A stretch of 17,500 nucleotides of DNA from positions 6,752,219 to 6,769,718 of the forward strand of contig CM022676.1 of the NCBI GenBank assembly GCA_012295275.1. Direction: 5' to 3'. Under the pieces are notes generated by a model. The model saw only the letters and a list, made by a program, of their open reading frames with translations, searched no databases and was not told the DNA's origin. The DNA is from Chrysomallon squamiferum. Taxonomy: Eukaryota > Mollusca > Gastropoda > Neomphalida > Peltospiridae. The position numbers and the translations under genes are program-made. Positions 8,543-16,768 of this stretch are shown here, one piece after another; within the stretch, counting starts at the first letter, position 1, and every line of letters begins with the position of its first letter.

Positions 8543-8644
8543 GTAAGTTTTTTATTTTAAATTTTCATCTGCTTTCCTTATTCTTCTACTTATTTATTTT
8601 AGTCTTGATGTTTTCTATTCCTTCTGTCTTTTACTCTATCTACA

Positions 8645-8645
<1 letters not shown>

Positions 8646-8702
<57 letters not shown>
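8646..8702. repeat. (CA)n followed by (TA)n microsatellite
   Basis: About 23 CA units then about five AT units. The His-Thr open frame across it is an artefact. Confidence 0.97.
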
Positions 8703-9147
8703 GTTCTCTCTTTATAGAAACATTCACATACATATACATCCGTATATCCAAAATGAAAGATATTAACAACGTATCCAGTATTTACTCATTTAGCTTAATT
8801 TGTTTATTTACAAAAATAAAAAAGCTTTTAAAAAATTAAATTTAAATAAATAAATTGCTTGAATAAAATGTAGTAATTTTGAAAAGCTCCATTACTTATT
8901 GTGATATTTCTGCAGAAAGTTTTTACACTGTGCAATTTGCAATAACCAATTTATTTCTTTCCTTAAGTTTTCTTAGAATATCGAGAGATGCTAAATATGC
9001 AGTCATGGACAAACTTTCGTCACATAAAACTACAAAAGACGTTATCAAATAAAATCGATAAAATATTGTTTTAGTGTATATTTATAAAATCTATGCAAAT
9101 CTTAAGTTATTACAAGTTGCGCAGTGTGAATTTATCTTCAGTTTGAG
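8703..9147. other. no gene seen
   Basis: AT-rich DNA following the CA repeat. No splice-flanked open frame or structured repeat was found. Confidence 0.5.
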
Positions 9148-9174
9148 ATAGCTCCTTCTAAAAATAGCTCCTTC
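9148..9174. repeat. 11-bp direct repeat
   Basis: ATAGCTCCTTC occurs at 9148-9158 and again at 9164-9174, a 16-bp period, just upstream of the promoter-like patch at 9230. Confidence 0.8.
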
Positions 9175-9233
9175 GTTTCTTTAGCGTTGTCATCTGGCCG
9201 GAACATCTCAGAGTTACTGACTCCTTTTCTTAT

Positions 9234-9263
9234 CGCCCGCCAAACACTGCGCCATGATTGGTC
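9234..9263 (+). promoter_or_regulatory. E2F-like and NF-Y-like promoter patch
   Basis: CCCGCCAAA (9236-9244) is the reverse of TTTGGCGGG, an E2F consensus. TGATTGGTCC (about 9255-9264) contains an inverted CCAAT box with NF-Y-like flanks. Two such sites within 30 bp in a GC-richer patch of AT-rich DNA suggest a cell-cycle-type promoter. The direction is not fixed by the motifs. Confidence 0.4.
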
Positions 9264-9273
9264 CTACTAAAAG
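9254..9273 (+). CDS. possible first coding exon, alternative start
   Basis: ATG ATT GGT CCT ACT AAA AG then gtaccg. The two leftover bases would splice in phase to the exon at 10285 to make MIGPTKS followed by the basic C-terminus. Against it, gtaccg is a weak donor and the ATG overlaps the NF-Y-like site. Confidence 0.22.
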
Positions 9274-10284
9274 GTACCGTATGTCTAACCCGTAACATGT
9301 CGTCCGAGATTTTCTTGATTTGCGTTAAACTGTCAATGTTATAACAAAAGAGCGTTCAGTATTAAAACAAAATAATAATAATAAAGAAAAATACAATATT
9401 TAATTGTTGCGAAGCAGGCAGTACTGCGGTTTTAATACAACAATAGTTTATTATTAATTTTTAATGTCGATGATTTCCGAGTTTGCTAATTAGAAATTGT
9501 TTTACAATCACTAATATATATATATATATATACTGAAAAAAATATATATTGCAAGAAGAAATCCACTATAGCTTTCATTAAGAATATTTCGATAAAAAGA
9601 TTTAAAATTAATTAAAATAATGAAAGAACTATTTTATGACGTCATGAGAAAAACTCCATTATGCGGTTAACCAATTCTGCCGCCTAAATTATTGTCCTTC
9701 ACGTAATGATGATGTATTACGCCATTTAACTGTCCGTCAACGAAATTTCTTGACTATTTCGATGAATAAAACATTTATTCATTTCTTTATTAATAAGCGC
9801 TGTGCACGTGCGCCTTCGTCTGCCTTTTCGTCAGGGAAATCTCGGACTGATTTAAATTTAAAATGAAGGGAAAAGCGAATATGAAGGAGCTGTCGCAAAC
9901 AGATGTGAATAAATTTAAATATTAAATTAGTGAAATAAAAATGACAGAAATGAAAATAAAACAAAAACAAAATAAAACAAAAACAAAACAAATTAAACAT
10001 AAGAATTATTAAATTAAATTAAATTAAATTAACTTTTGATCGTTAAATTAATTTATTTTTGACTTTATCTACATTTCGTCTCCTTCATATTTATCATATT
10101 TATTTATTTCCTTTCGTTTATTTCTTTATTTGGTTTTTTAATTATCGTTATTTAATATATATATATTTACTATAGTTGATTCATTGTTGAAGTTCCATTA
10201 AGAAAAAAAAAAAAGAATAAGAACATATATATATATATATATATTAGAAATGTTTTTTCCCTAAAATATTTCTATCTGAATCAG
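9274..10284. other. non-coding interval, possible intron
   Basis: If the exons at 9254 and 10285 belong together this is their intron. It contains an AT tract (9511-9532), a CRE (9637-9644), the inverted pair CGTAAT/ATTACG at about 9705-9723, AAATT repeats (about 10010-10032) and another AT tract (10224-10244). A minus-strand open segment at 9779-9850 has an acceptor-like atttaaatcag but no recognisable protein. Confidence 0.4.
9637..9644. promoter_or_regulatory. CRE (CREB/ATF site) 1
   Basis: TGACGTCA, extending to the 10-bp palindrome ATGACGTCAT, a full bZIP site. Confidence 0.5.
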
Positions 10285-10489
10285 CACTCTGTCATTTCCA
10301 TCTCCGCCAAGAGGAGGTAATAACAGTCTAAAAAAGAAGAGTTACCGGAAGACGTCTGCCACAAACAGGGCTGTGCGACGGAACAGATATTACGCCACAT
10401 ACAACAGAGCGCAGCAACAACCACGAACCCAGTCAAGTTATCGGCCAGTGAACCCGTATGTCAGGTCACGACCTGGCTATAGGTGGTAG
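10285..10489 (+). CDS. probable terminal exon, basic Arg/Tyr-rich protein
   Basis: The acceptor ctatctgaatcag ends at 10284 with a pyrimidine-rich stretch upstream. The open frame enters in phase 2 and runs 67 codons to TAG at 10487-10489. The peptide begins TLSFPSPPRGG, then has KKKSYRK, RRNRYYATYNR and QQQPRTQSSYRP, and ends SRPGYRW. It has 16 Lys/Arg and no Asp or Glu, plus seven Tyr. That suggests an RNA- or DNA-binding tail such as those of mRNA-export or chromatin proteins, but I do not recognise the family. GC content is well above its flanks. A second plus frame (SKKEELPEDVC...) is also open and cannot be excluded. Upstream exons are uncertain; 9254-9273 and 7853-7953 are both in matching phase. 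Confidence 0.5.
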
Positions 10490-10587
10490 TAAGGATCAAG
10501 TGCACTGGTTGAAAGTTTCTGAAGTTAATACATATTTGTTTAATGCCTGTTCGTTGCTAATTTTTGTTTGCATGTTAGGTTTGGTTT

Positions 10588-10648
10588 CTGTGTGTCTGCG
10601 TGTGTGTAGTGTGTAGTGTATGTTTGTGTGTGTGTGTGTGTGTGTGTG
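10588..10648. repeat. (TG)n microsatellite, interrupted
   Basis: TG-rich, with the pure portion at about 10623-10648. Confidence 0.9.
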
Positions 10649-10740
10649 AGCGAGGGGAGAGAGAGATATATATATAAAAACAAAAAGAAGAAACATTAAA
10701 ACAATGATTACCCCAAATATTAAAACAGTTTATAAATCAG

Positions 10741-10797
10741 TATCATCATCATCATCATCATCATCACTATAATTATTAACATAGTTGTTGTTGTTGC

Positions 10798-10852
<55 letters not shown>

Positions 10853-10853
10853 T
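10741..10853. repeat. (ATC)n and (TTA)n compound trinucleotide repeat
   Basis: ATC units at 10741-10766, a short GTT tract at about 10784-10796, and about 18 TTA units at 10798-10853. Confidence 0.95.
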
Positions 10854-10915
10854 TCAGATTTCGTCATCTACGATGCATTCCGTCATGGCCGAACTCTGAA
10901 TAGGTTTTTCGACTG

Positions 10916-10923
10916 TGACGTCA
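10916..10923. promoter_or_regulatory. CRE (CREB/ATF site) 2
   Basis: TGACGTCA in the context gactg/taat. Confidence 0.45.
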
Positions 10924-11136
10924 TAATATCTAAAATACAATTTTTTTTCTCAGTGCTTCTGTAACCAACTGGTAAAACAATCATTTTAAGTTCGCCAATA
11001 TCTAAATACAGATGTGGTAGTATCCTACGTAGATAGTGTTCTGTTTAATTAAAGACTCTAACCTTTACTAATAATTAAGCATCAAAATAACAAGTCCAAG
11101 GAGAAATATATGGAAGTTGAAATTTCCCTTATTTTG

Positions 11137-11144
11137 TGACGTCA
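11137..11144. promoter_or_regulatory. CRE (CREB/ATF site) 3
   Basis: TGACGTCA within the 10-bp palindrome GTGACGTCAC. Confidence 0.45.
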
Positions 11145-11274
11145 CTGATGGAAGAAACTGTGAAAACTAATAAGAAATGTAATGGATTTTTTAGTTACGT
11201 AAAATTATTGAAAATTTACTCTTATCTGGTTATTTTTTTATCTGTATTACTACATGTTGTCAATTACTTCCTTT

Positions 11275-11335
11275 CTTCTTCTTCTTCTTCTTCTTCTTCT
11301 TCTTCTTCTTTTCTTATTATTATTATTATTATTAT
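11275..11335. repeat. (CTT)n followed by (ATT)n
   Basis: About 12 CTT units, then about seven ATT units. The poly-Ser open frame here is an artefact. Confidence 0.95.
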
Positions 11336-11634
11336 GTGCAAGCACTATTAACAATATACTTCTCAAATAACTAATAAACTTTATAACCTAATCAGATTTT
11401 GCTTGTTTTGTTTTTCTGTCATTCGTTTTTTCATTTCTGATCATAGTAAGTTTAATCTACATATTTGTTTTCTGTCTTTACGAAAACAAAGTAAACAGTA
11501 ATTATATATCGCCGTAAAAAAAGAAGAAGAAAACAATAAAGAATATTAAATATAACATGAAATATAAAACTGTTATTTATATAGTTAATATAAGAAAATT
11601 TACTCTTACTGTTACGACTATTATTACTGTTGAT

Positions 11635-11752
11635 GTTGTTGTTGTTGCTGCTGCTGCTGCCCAGACGAATAGGTACAGCAGACTGTGTAAATATGTGTCT
11701 TAGAAACTGACATATACTTACCTTTAACTATCTTTTTTTTTTTTTTTTTTTT
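11635..11752. repeat. (GTT)n/(GCT)n tract and poly(T)
   Basis: GTT units pass into GCT units at 11635-11660. Poly(T) of about 20 is at 11733-11752. Confidence 0.9.
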
Positions 11753-11996
11753 GCACACACATACACACACAAAACAAACAAAAACCTTACAAACAACAAA
11801 CAACAACAAAATAACAGTTACTTATACCTTATTGTTAATTTTACAAAATTTTCCATTCATTGACCAAACTTATTTCTTTGAGATTATAAAATTAAATGTT
11901 TAACTTACAGAAATACATATCCTTTCGTGTGTTAAATTTTAAACGTTTGATGACAATTTTCCGTGCTGTCTCTGTCCGTCTGTCTTTTTTACTGAA

Positions 11997-12004
11997 TGAC
12001 GTCA
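11997..12004. promoter_or_regulatory. CRE (CREB/ATF site) 4
   Basis: TGACGTCA within ATGACGTCAT, followed 10 bp on by a half site TGACGT (12013-12018). Confidence 0.5.
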
Positions 12005-12360
12005 TACGATCGTTGACGTTCTATTCTTACAGTGCGTAACCGGAAAAGAACGAAAATTGACACTGTCAGAAACAAAGTCATAAAGGTTTAATTACTGTCA
12101 AAATAAGTTGAAAAACTGATATACACATTTTATAAAACAGTAACGTTCTGTTATTAAACAATAATATTATATAAATATTTGTCTAAAAAATATTTTTTTT
12201 TTTAGACTCACAGAAAATTATTTAACGTTTAATTTTCAATTAGTCAGTTTGATCAAAATGACGTATAAGACTGAGCCTCCATCTTTTAGAATTATAAACT
12301 ACAAATGTAAAAGAAGCTTGTTAAATTTATTCATATTAAACTGAAAATAATCTGTAAATA

Positions 12361-12468
<108 letters not shown>

Positions 12469-12520
12469 CGTACAGTCGAATAAAGATACTTTATGTTTCC
12501 TCTAAATTAGCTTTTCCTCT

Positions 12521-12680
12521 TTGCTATTACTACTACTACTGTTCTACTACTACGACTACCACTACTATTACTACTGCTACTACAATAGCAACAACAACAC
12601 AAATAATAATAATAATAATAACAATAACAATAATAATAATAATAATATATATAAATAAAATAAAATAAATAAATAAAACA
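12521..12680. repeat. imperfect trinucleotide tract (ACT/AAC/AAT)
   Basis: ACT-type units pass into AAC, then AAT, then AAAT units. The Tyr-, Val- and Ser-rich minus-strand frames here are artefacts. Confidence 0.88.
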
Positions 12681-13433
12681 TAATTTTGAAGTATGCAAAA
12701 TACATCGAGACCGGTTCTTTGTGTGAACATCGGTAGACTTTTCAAATAGCAAAGAATATTTTATACGAACATTTTCATAAAACGGGTACTGGTTGGATTG
12801 GGAAATACGCCAGTCATTATGCTGATGAGGACTTTACCAACGCTCCATAAAACCTCAGACTTTCGCTCTAATACATACATACATACACACATACATACAG
12901 ATAGACACAGTCACCTACGTGCATATATGATTATAATCCATCGTACTTCTTCGGAGTGCAGTTGAATGGGTGCCATACGTTCGAGTCTCGTAAGCGGCAA
13001 GTAACGAGTTTTGTGAGGTCGTGACTGGACTTTGTCCTCCTGCGTCAGTGCGTTCCCAAATATTGTCTATTTATAGAATCTAATCAGACCGAATATTTAT
13101 CTACATACAAACTCATTCATTCACGCTCAGAAACACACACATAAATACCTAAACGCACACATACGCAGTCAAACGCACGTAGATATCTCAACTGATTGTG
13201 GATATAATAATAATTCTAACACGCTGTTACTTTTTGTCCTGCATTATCTCAGTGCCAGCTTAGACTGCGTGTATCTTTTGATACATTTAACTATAAATAA
13301 ACTTGTTTTACTATCTATTGAAACATTCCAGCGACTCTAATGTACGATAATAATAGATGTTAGTGACAGGTGAAACTAAATATTACCTATGTAATATATC
13401 TAAAGAATTATAATAGTGATTTTATTGTTCTGG
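12681..13433. other. no confident gene; possible retroposon remnant
   Basis: A GC-richer patch (12780-13060) holds a (ATAC)n-like tract (12871-12899) preceded by unique sequence, reminiscent of a retroposon tail, and a tRNA B-box-like GTTCGAGTC (12979-12987). No A box at the correct distance and no target-site duplications were seen, so this is only a suggestion. Confidence 0.25.
12871..12899. repeat. (ATAC)n short tandem repeat
   Basis: About seven tetranucleotide units with one CACA interruption. Confidence 0.9.
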
Positions 13434-13502
13434 AAAAAAAAAAAAAAAAGAATAAAAAAGAAAATGGCAATGGCCACGATAGGGGAAATGAAAGAAGCAA
13501 AA

Positions 13503-13504
13503 TA

Positions 13505-13543
<39 letters not shown>

Positions 13544-13563
13544 ATATTTAAATAAATAAATAA
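13503..13563. repeat. (AAAT)n microsatellite
   Basis: About 14 tetranucleotide units with one interruption near 13546. Confidence 0.95.
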
Positions 13564-13721
13564 AATTATGTTGTTATAATAATAATGCTACGATACGTGA
13601 AATATTAATTTATAGTCAGTATTGTTGCTTTCTTATTTGTAATAATTATGTGATAGATCCAGAGAGTACGTATTTGATACATACATAAACACTTACTTAG
13701 AATTGTGAGATAGTATAGACA

Positions 13722-13802
13722 AACATACAGACAGACAGACAGACAGACAACAGATATATAGATAGATAGATAGATAGATAGACAGATAGACAGACAGACA
13801 AC
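13722..13802. repeat. GACA/GATA compound microsatellite
   Basis: GACA block, GATA block, then GACA again. The minus-strand Cys/Leu/Ser-rich frame across it is an artefact. Confidence 0.93.
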
Positions 13803-13896
13803 AGAAAAAGATAGAAAGGAAGACACATAAATAAATAAAATAAATCAATAATTAATTTGAAGTTAAATTAAATTTCAAGAAAGTAAACAAAGTAAC

Positions 13897-13974
13897 TGAC
13901 TGACTAATTAACTTACTAATTCACTAACTAACTAACTAACTAACTAAATAAATAAATAAATAAATAAATAAATA
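13897..13974. repeat. (ACTA)n followed by (AAAT)n
   Basis: Imperfect ACTG/ACTA units become pure CTAA units, then AAAT units from about 13946. Confidence 0.9.
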
Positions 13975-14239
13975 TTAATCTGATAATAAATAAAAAATAA
14001 AGCAATAACAACAAAATTTAGAATTCATCAGAAGCATTCATTTCTAGAGAACAACAGCGCTTATAAATTATCAGTCAAAATTTCATAAAATATTTTAAAT
14101 TTCCTCTATAAACTTTTCATTTCTAAACATAACTCCATAATTCATGCAATTTACAGCACAATCAGAAATGTGTAAGGCCATGACTTGTATTATGCAAATA
14201 ATAAAACAAAAACGATGAAATATGACGACATTTTGTGAC
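13975..14239. other. no confident gene
   Basis: AT-rich unique sequence. A minus-strand frame of 93 codons covers 14095-14376 but has no splice context, domain or composition that sets it apart from chance. Confidence 0.4.
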
Positions 14240-14284
14240 AATATGGCGGCTGCAAAAAGACTGTAGTATTTAAAAATGGCGCCC
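14240..14284 (+). promoter_or_regulatory. paired YY1-like motifs
   Basis: AATATGGCGGC (14240-14250) matches the YY1 consensus AANATGGCGGC, and AAAATGGCGCCC (14273-14284) is a close variant 33 bp on. Both ATGs open only very short frames (7 and 11 codons), so a 5' UTR or promoter role is likelier than a protein. Confidence 0.4.
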
Positions 14285-14335
14285 AGAGGATATTTTATAT
14301 TTGAAGAGTGAAGGAAATGATTTAGTGGAGAAGCG

Positions 14336-14630
14336 TGTTCGTTAGATGTGTTTAAAATGTTACGACATTGTAACATGGTTATTTAAGGTTATAATAAAAA
14401 AATAAAAAATAAGGAGAGCTAAAATGAAAAACAAGAGCAGACGACTTTCAACATGCTTTTTTTTTTTATTATTATTAATTTGTTTTCTGTTCGTTACATA
14501 TGTTTAAAATGTTACAAGATTGTAAGAGTGTTATTTAAGGTAAAAAAATAAAATAAAAAATAAAAAATAAAAATAAAAATAAGAAAAAAAATGAAATAAA
14601 AATATGAAGAACAGGAGCAGACATCTATTC
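14336..14630. repeat. imperfect tandem duplication, unit about 150-180 bp
   Basis: The blocks gttcgtta, tgtttaaaatgttac, ttatttaaggt and acaagagcagac recur 152 bp later at first and about 181 bp later at the end. The second copy is longer because of A-rich expansion. Confidence 0.8.
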
Positions 14631-14741
14631 TTTCTTTTTCATCCTCTTCTGTTTGTTTGTTTGTTTATTTATTTATTTATTTATTGAGTTATTTTTGATG
14701 TTTTTTTAAGCCTTACTTGTTTTTAACTGAAATTTTTTTTT

Positions 14742-14795
<54 letters not shown>

Positions 14796-14850
14796 AGTAA
14801 ATAAATAAATAAATAACTTTAAAAATAAATAAATTTAAAAATAAATAAAT
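14742..14850. repeat. (AAT)n followed by (AAAT)n
   Basis: About 15 AAT units then AAAT/TAAA units. The poly-Tyr minus-strand frame is an artefact. Confidence 0.95.
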
Positions 14851-15151
14851 AATTGAAAAAAATGTATTATGCACGGCAAAAAAAAAAAGGAAAAAAAAAA
14901 AAGAGTACAAAAAGGGAAATAATCCACTATCTCGGACCGCTCCGGTCACTCAACCAAATCTCAAATCTACAGAGCTTCGTCCGGGTCACCTACTAGGTGA
15001 AAAATGTGGAAATAAACTCTAGTAAAAAAAAAAAAAATAAAAAAAAATGTAATAAACCAATCATCATAAATATGCTGCGTTCTTTGACCACAAACAACTA
15101 CTGCGTACTTACGAACCTATCAGAAACAAAGGGAGGCAAAGCAAAACGAAA
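14851..15151. other. interval upstream of candidate exon at 15152
   Basis: A-rich tracts flank a GC-richer patch (14930-15000) that carries the inverted repeat TCACCTACTAGGTGA (14986-15000). No coding exon is supported, though it could be part of a promoter. Confidence 0.3.
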
Positions 15152-15206
15152 ATGGCGTCGTTTGTCGAAAGATTTGTTATAAATGATGATTCAGAACATG
15201 TCACGA
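15152..15206 (+). CDS. candidate first coding exon, unknown gene
   Basis: ATG in the context acgaaaATGG starts MASFVERFVINDDSEHVT, a balanced, non-repetitive peptide unlike the repeat-derived frames around it. Donor-like gtaaag follows at 15207 (phase 1), and a weaker gtgtat lies at 15212 (phase 0). Read through without splicing it ends after 25 residues. In phase 1 it could join an acceptor-like ttcatcag at about 15668. The family is not recognised. Confidence 0.35.
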
Positions 15207-15395
15207 GTAAAGTGTATATTAATAAATAAATAAATAAAAAAAGAGATGGTGTGATACAAAAAGGTTATTTACCTGCGACAGGAATGTTGTAAAAATACAC
15301 AAATAGAAATATAACATGAAGTTTAGAGAAGTTTATGCACCAAAGTTTTCACTTCAAAGAGCAATAGTTTGAGTCCACTATCGTCACTGGAGTTT

Positions 15396-15640
15396 AGTCT
15401 TTATTTTATTTTATTTATTTATTTATTAAATTATACGAAATATATTTATTTATTTATTTATTTATTTATTCATTTTAGTTAGCTAGTTACTTTATTTTAG
15501 TTATTTTATTTTATTTTATTTTATTTCATTTTATTTATCTATTTAATAATACGAAATATATTTATTTTATATATTTGTTTATTTATTTATTTATTTTAGT
15601 TAGTTAGCTAGTTACTTTATTTGAGCTTTGTTATTTAATT
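15396..15640. repeat. TTTA-rich block with internal tandem duplication
   Basis: TTTA/TTTTA low-complexity sequence. The block tacgaaatatatttattt through tagctagttactttattt occurs at about 15433-15497 and again at 15550-15621, an offset of about 117-124 bp. Confidence 0.88.
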
Positions 15641-15657
15641 TTATTTTGAAATAAAAA

Positions 15658-15810
15658 ATGTCTTCATCAGTCTTTCAGATACAGCTAATGAAAGCTGTCG
15701 TATCTGTCTTAAATAACGACACGAAATTTCTACATCTTGACATCCTTTCGACGGACACACATCAAATGATAACCAATGATTATAAATTTGTGTCAGTAAT
15801 ATATGAATAA
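15658..15810 (+). CDS. coding-like ORF, 50 residues, unknown
   Basis: ATG to TAA with mixed composition (SSSVFQIQLMKAVVSVLNN, then TKFLHLDILST, ending KFVSVIYE). An internal acceptor-like tcttcatcag means it could be a downstream exon and not a separate ORF. After two stops the same frame reopens (15818-15955, ending VHRRRAIRYK), as in a decayed gene. It overlaps the frame at 15803 and a 91-codon minus-strand frame, so the true coding frame, if any, is not settled. Confidence 0.28.
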   Translation: MSSSVFQIQLMKAVVSVLNNDTKFLHLDILSTDTHQMITNDYKFVSVIYE

Positions 15811-15991
15811 TTGTTTTAAAACAATGAGAAAAGCGGTTTTGAGAAAACTCAAAAAGGAATGTGGTGTCAGACGGATCAACAGGTGTTGGAAACTGTGCTA
15901 CGCTTTGCGGGAACAAGAGTATATAAAGTTCACAGACGACGGGCGATACGTTATAAATGACGTAATAATGTTTTTCCTTTATTATTTATAA
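15803..15991 (+). CDS. coding-like ORF with winged-helix-like pattern
   Basis: 62 codons. Residues 8-19 (MRKAVLRKLKKE) and 25-37 could form two basic helices, followed by REQEYIKFTDDGRYVI (36-51), which has the strand-turn-strand look of a winged-helix wing. The last residues run into AT-rich DNA. It lacks a confirmed start and splice site. The pattern is suggestive only, and a chance frame or transposon fragment is equally possible. Confidence 0.28.
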   Translation: MNNCFKTMRKAVLRKLKKECGVRRINRCWKLCYALREQEYIKFTDDGRYVINDVIMFFLYYL

Positions 15992-16197
15992 AATTTATTA
16001 TTATTATTATTAGTAGTAGTAGTATTGTTATATTTTATTTTATTTTATTAATTTTATTTAAATTAAATTAATTAATGAATGTTTTTTCTTCAAATTTTTC
16101 AAATTAAAAAAAAAAATTTATTCAAAACAAAATTGTATTCGGTTTGCAGAAGAAGTTTCATTTTTAATGCACACACACATCACACACAATAAGCAAA

Positions 16198-16243
<46 letters not shown>

Positions 16244-16460
16244 AAAATAAATAAAATACAACAACACCGAATTAAAAAAATATTATAATAAAAAACAAAT
16301 AAATAAAATCTCTGTTTTAATATAAGATGTTTATATTAATTCATTATTTCAAAGACAAACAAACAAACAAACAAATAAACAAAAAATACACGATAATTAT
16401 TATTTATTTATTTATTTATTTACGTGTGCATGCGTAACAGGAAACACAAAACATTTGCAA
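15992..16460. other. low-complexity DNA, no gene seen
   Basis: ATT/AGT tract, TTTTA repeats, poly(A) of about 43 at 16199-16241, and CAAA and TTTA tracts. No gene is supported. Confidence 0.6.
16199..16241. repeat. poly(A) tract
   Basis: About 43 consecutive A residues. It could be a homopolymer expansion or an insertion tail, but no element body is seen before it. Confidence 0.97.
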
Positions 16461-16563
16461 CTTTTTAATTCTGACCACAATTCATTTTCATCTACAGTAA
16501 TTATTAACAGCAAACATGGTTTTATTTTAACAGACCCGTTTTTCATTTCGCTAAAACAAAAAC

Positions 16564-16588
16564 AAAAAAAAAAAAAAAAAAAAAAAAA
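16564..16588. repeat. poly(A) tract
   Basis: About 25 consecutive A residues immediately upstream of the promoter-like patch. Confidence 0.95.
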
Positions 16589-16630
16589 GGACATCTGGTC
16601 AAAAATGAAGCTTGCTGACACGTCTGCTTT

Positions 16631-16693
16631 TGACGTCGTTTTCTCGTCTGCTCTGAGCGATCTTCGTACGCCACGGAGAAACTGTCACGTGAT
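16631..16693 (+). promoter_or_regulatory. promoter patch with CRE-like and E-box sites
   Basis: A GC-richer island (about 16590-16735) between AT-rich flanks. It has TGACGTC (16631-16637, a CRE lacking its last base) and GTCACGTGAT (16684-16693), close to the GTCACGTGAC CLEAR/TFEB and USF element. It lies about 75 bp upstream of the candidate start at 16769, which fits a promoter or 5' UTR. An upstream ATG frame from 16604 ends at 16757. Confidence 0.45.
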
Positions 16694-16768
16694 TATGACA
16701 AATTGTTCATTTCAGTGTCTGCAGAAGACACACAATGAAAGAACACTAACCTTGTGAGCATTTTCAAA

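Larger units (their letters stand above)
10490..11135. other. repeat-rich interval, no confident gene
   Basis: Contains TG, ATC and TTA microsatellites and a CRE. An open segment 10858-10961 follows an acceptor-like ttttcag and reads FVIYDAFRHGRTLNRFF before running into a poly-T tract. No homology was recognised and it may be chance. Confidence 0.4.

Noticed and set aside
8515-8766. 83-codon plus-strand frame with His-Thr repeats
   Set aside because: It covers a (CA)n tract and uses a different frame from the well-supported ATGGCTGCCGATT exon with its gtaagt donor.
9779-9850. Minus-strand exon-like segment ending in TGAATAAA
   Set aside because: An acceptor-like ATTTAAATCAG is present, but the peptide is only about 20 residues, two frames are open and no partner exon was found.
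10858-10961. Exon-like plus segment reading FVIYDAFRHGRTLNRFF
   Set aside because: It follows a ttttcag directly after a TTA repeat, runs into poly-T and has no recognisable family; chance is likely.
12507-12752. Two minus-strand Tyr/Ile/Val-rich frames
   Set aside because: They are translations of trinucleotide repeats, shown by the same DNA giving homopolymer runs in each frame.
12949-12987. tRNA gene or tRNA-derived SINE promoter
   Set aside because: A B-box-like GTTCGAGTC exists, but no A box sits at the correct spacing and no cloverleaf can be drawn.
14095-14376. 93-codon minus-strand frame
   Set aside because: No domain, no splice context, and it overlaps the plus-strand YY1-like motifs; length is within chance for this composition.
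16455-16757. 100-codon plus frame with poly-Lys stretch
   Set aside because: The Lys run is the poly(A) tract, and the frame ends before the better-supported start at 16769; it is probably promoter and 5' UTR sequence.
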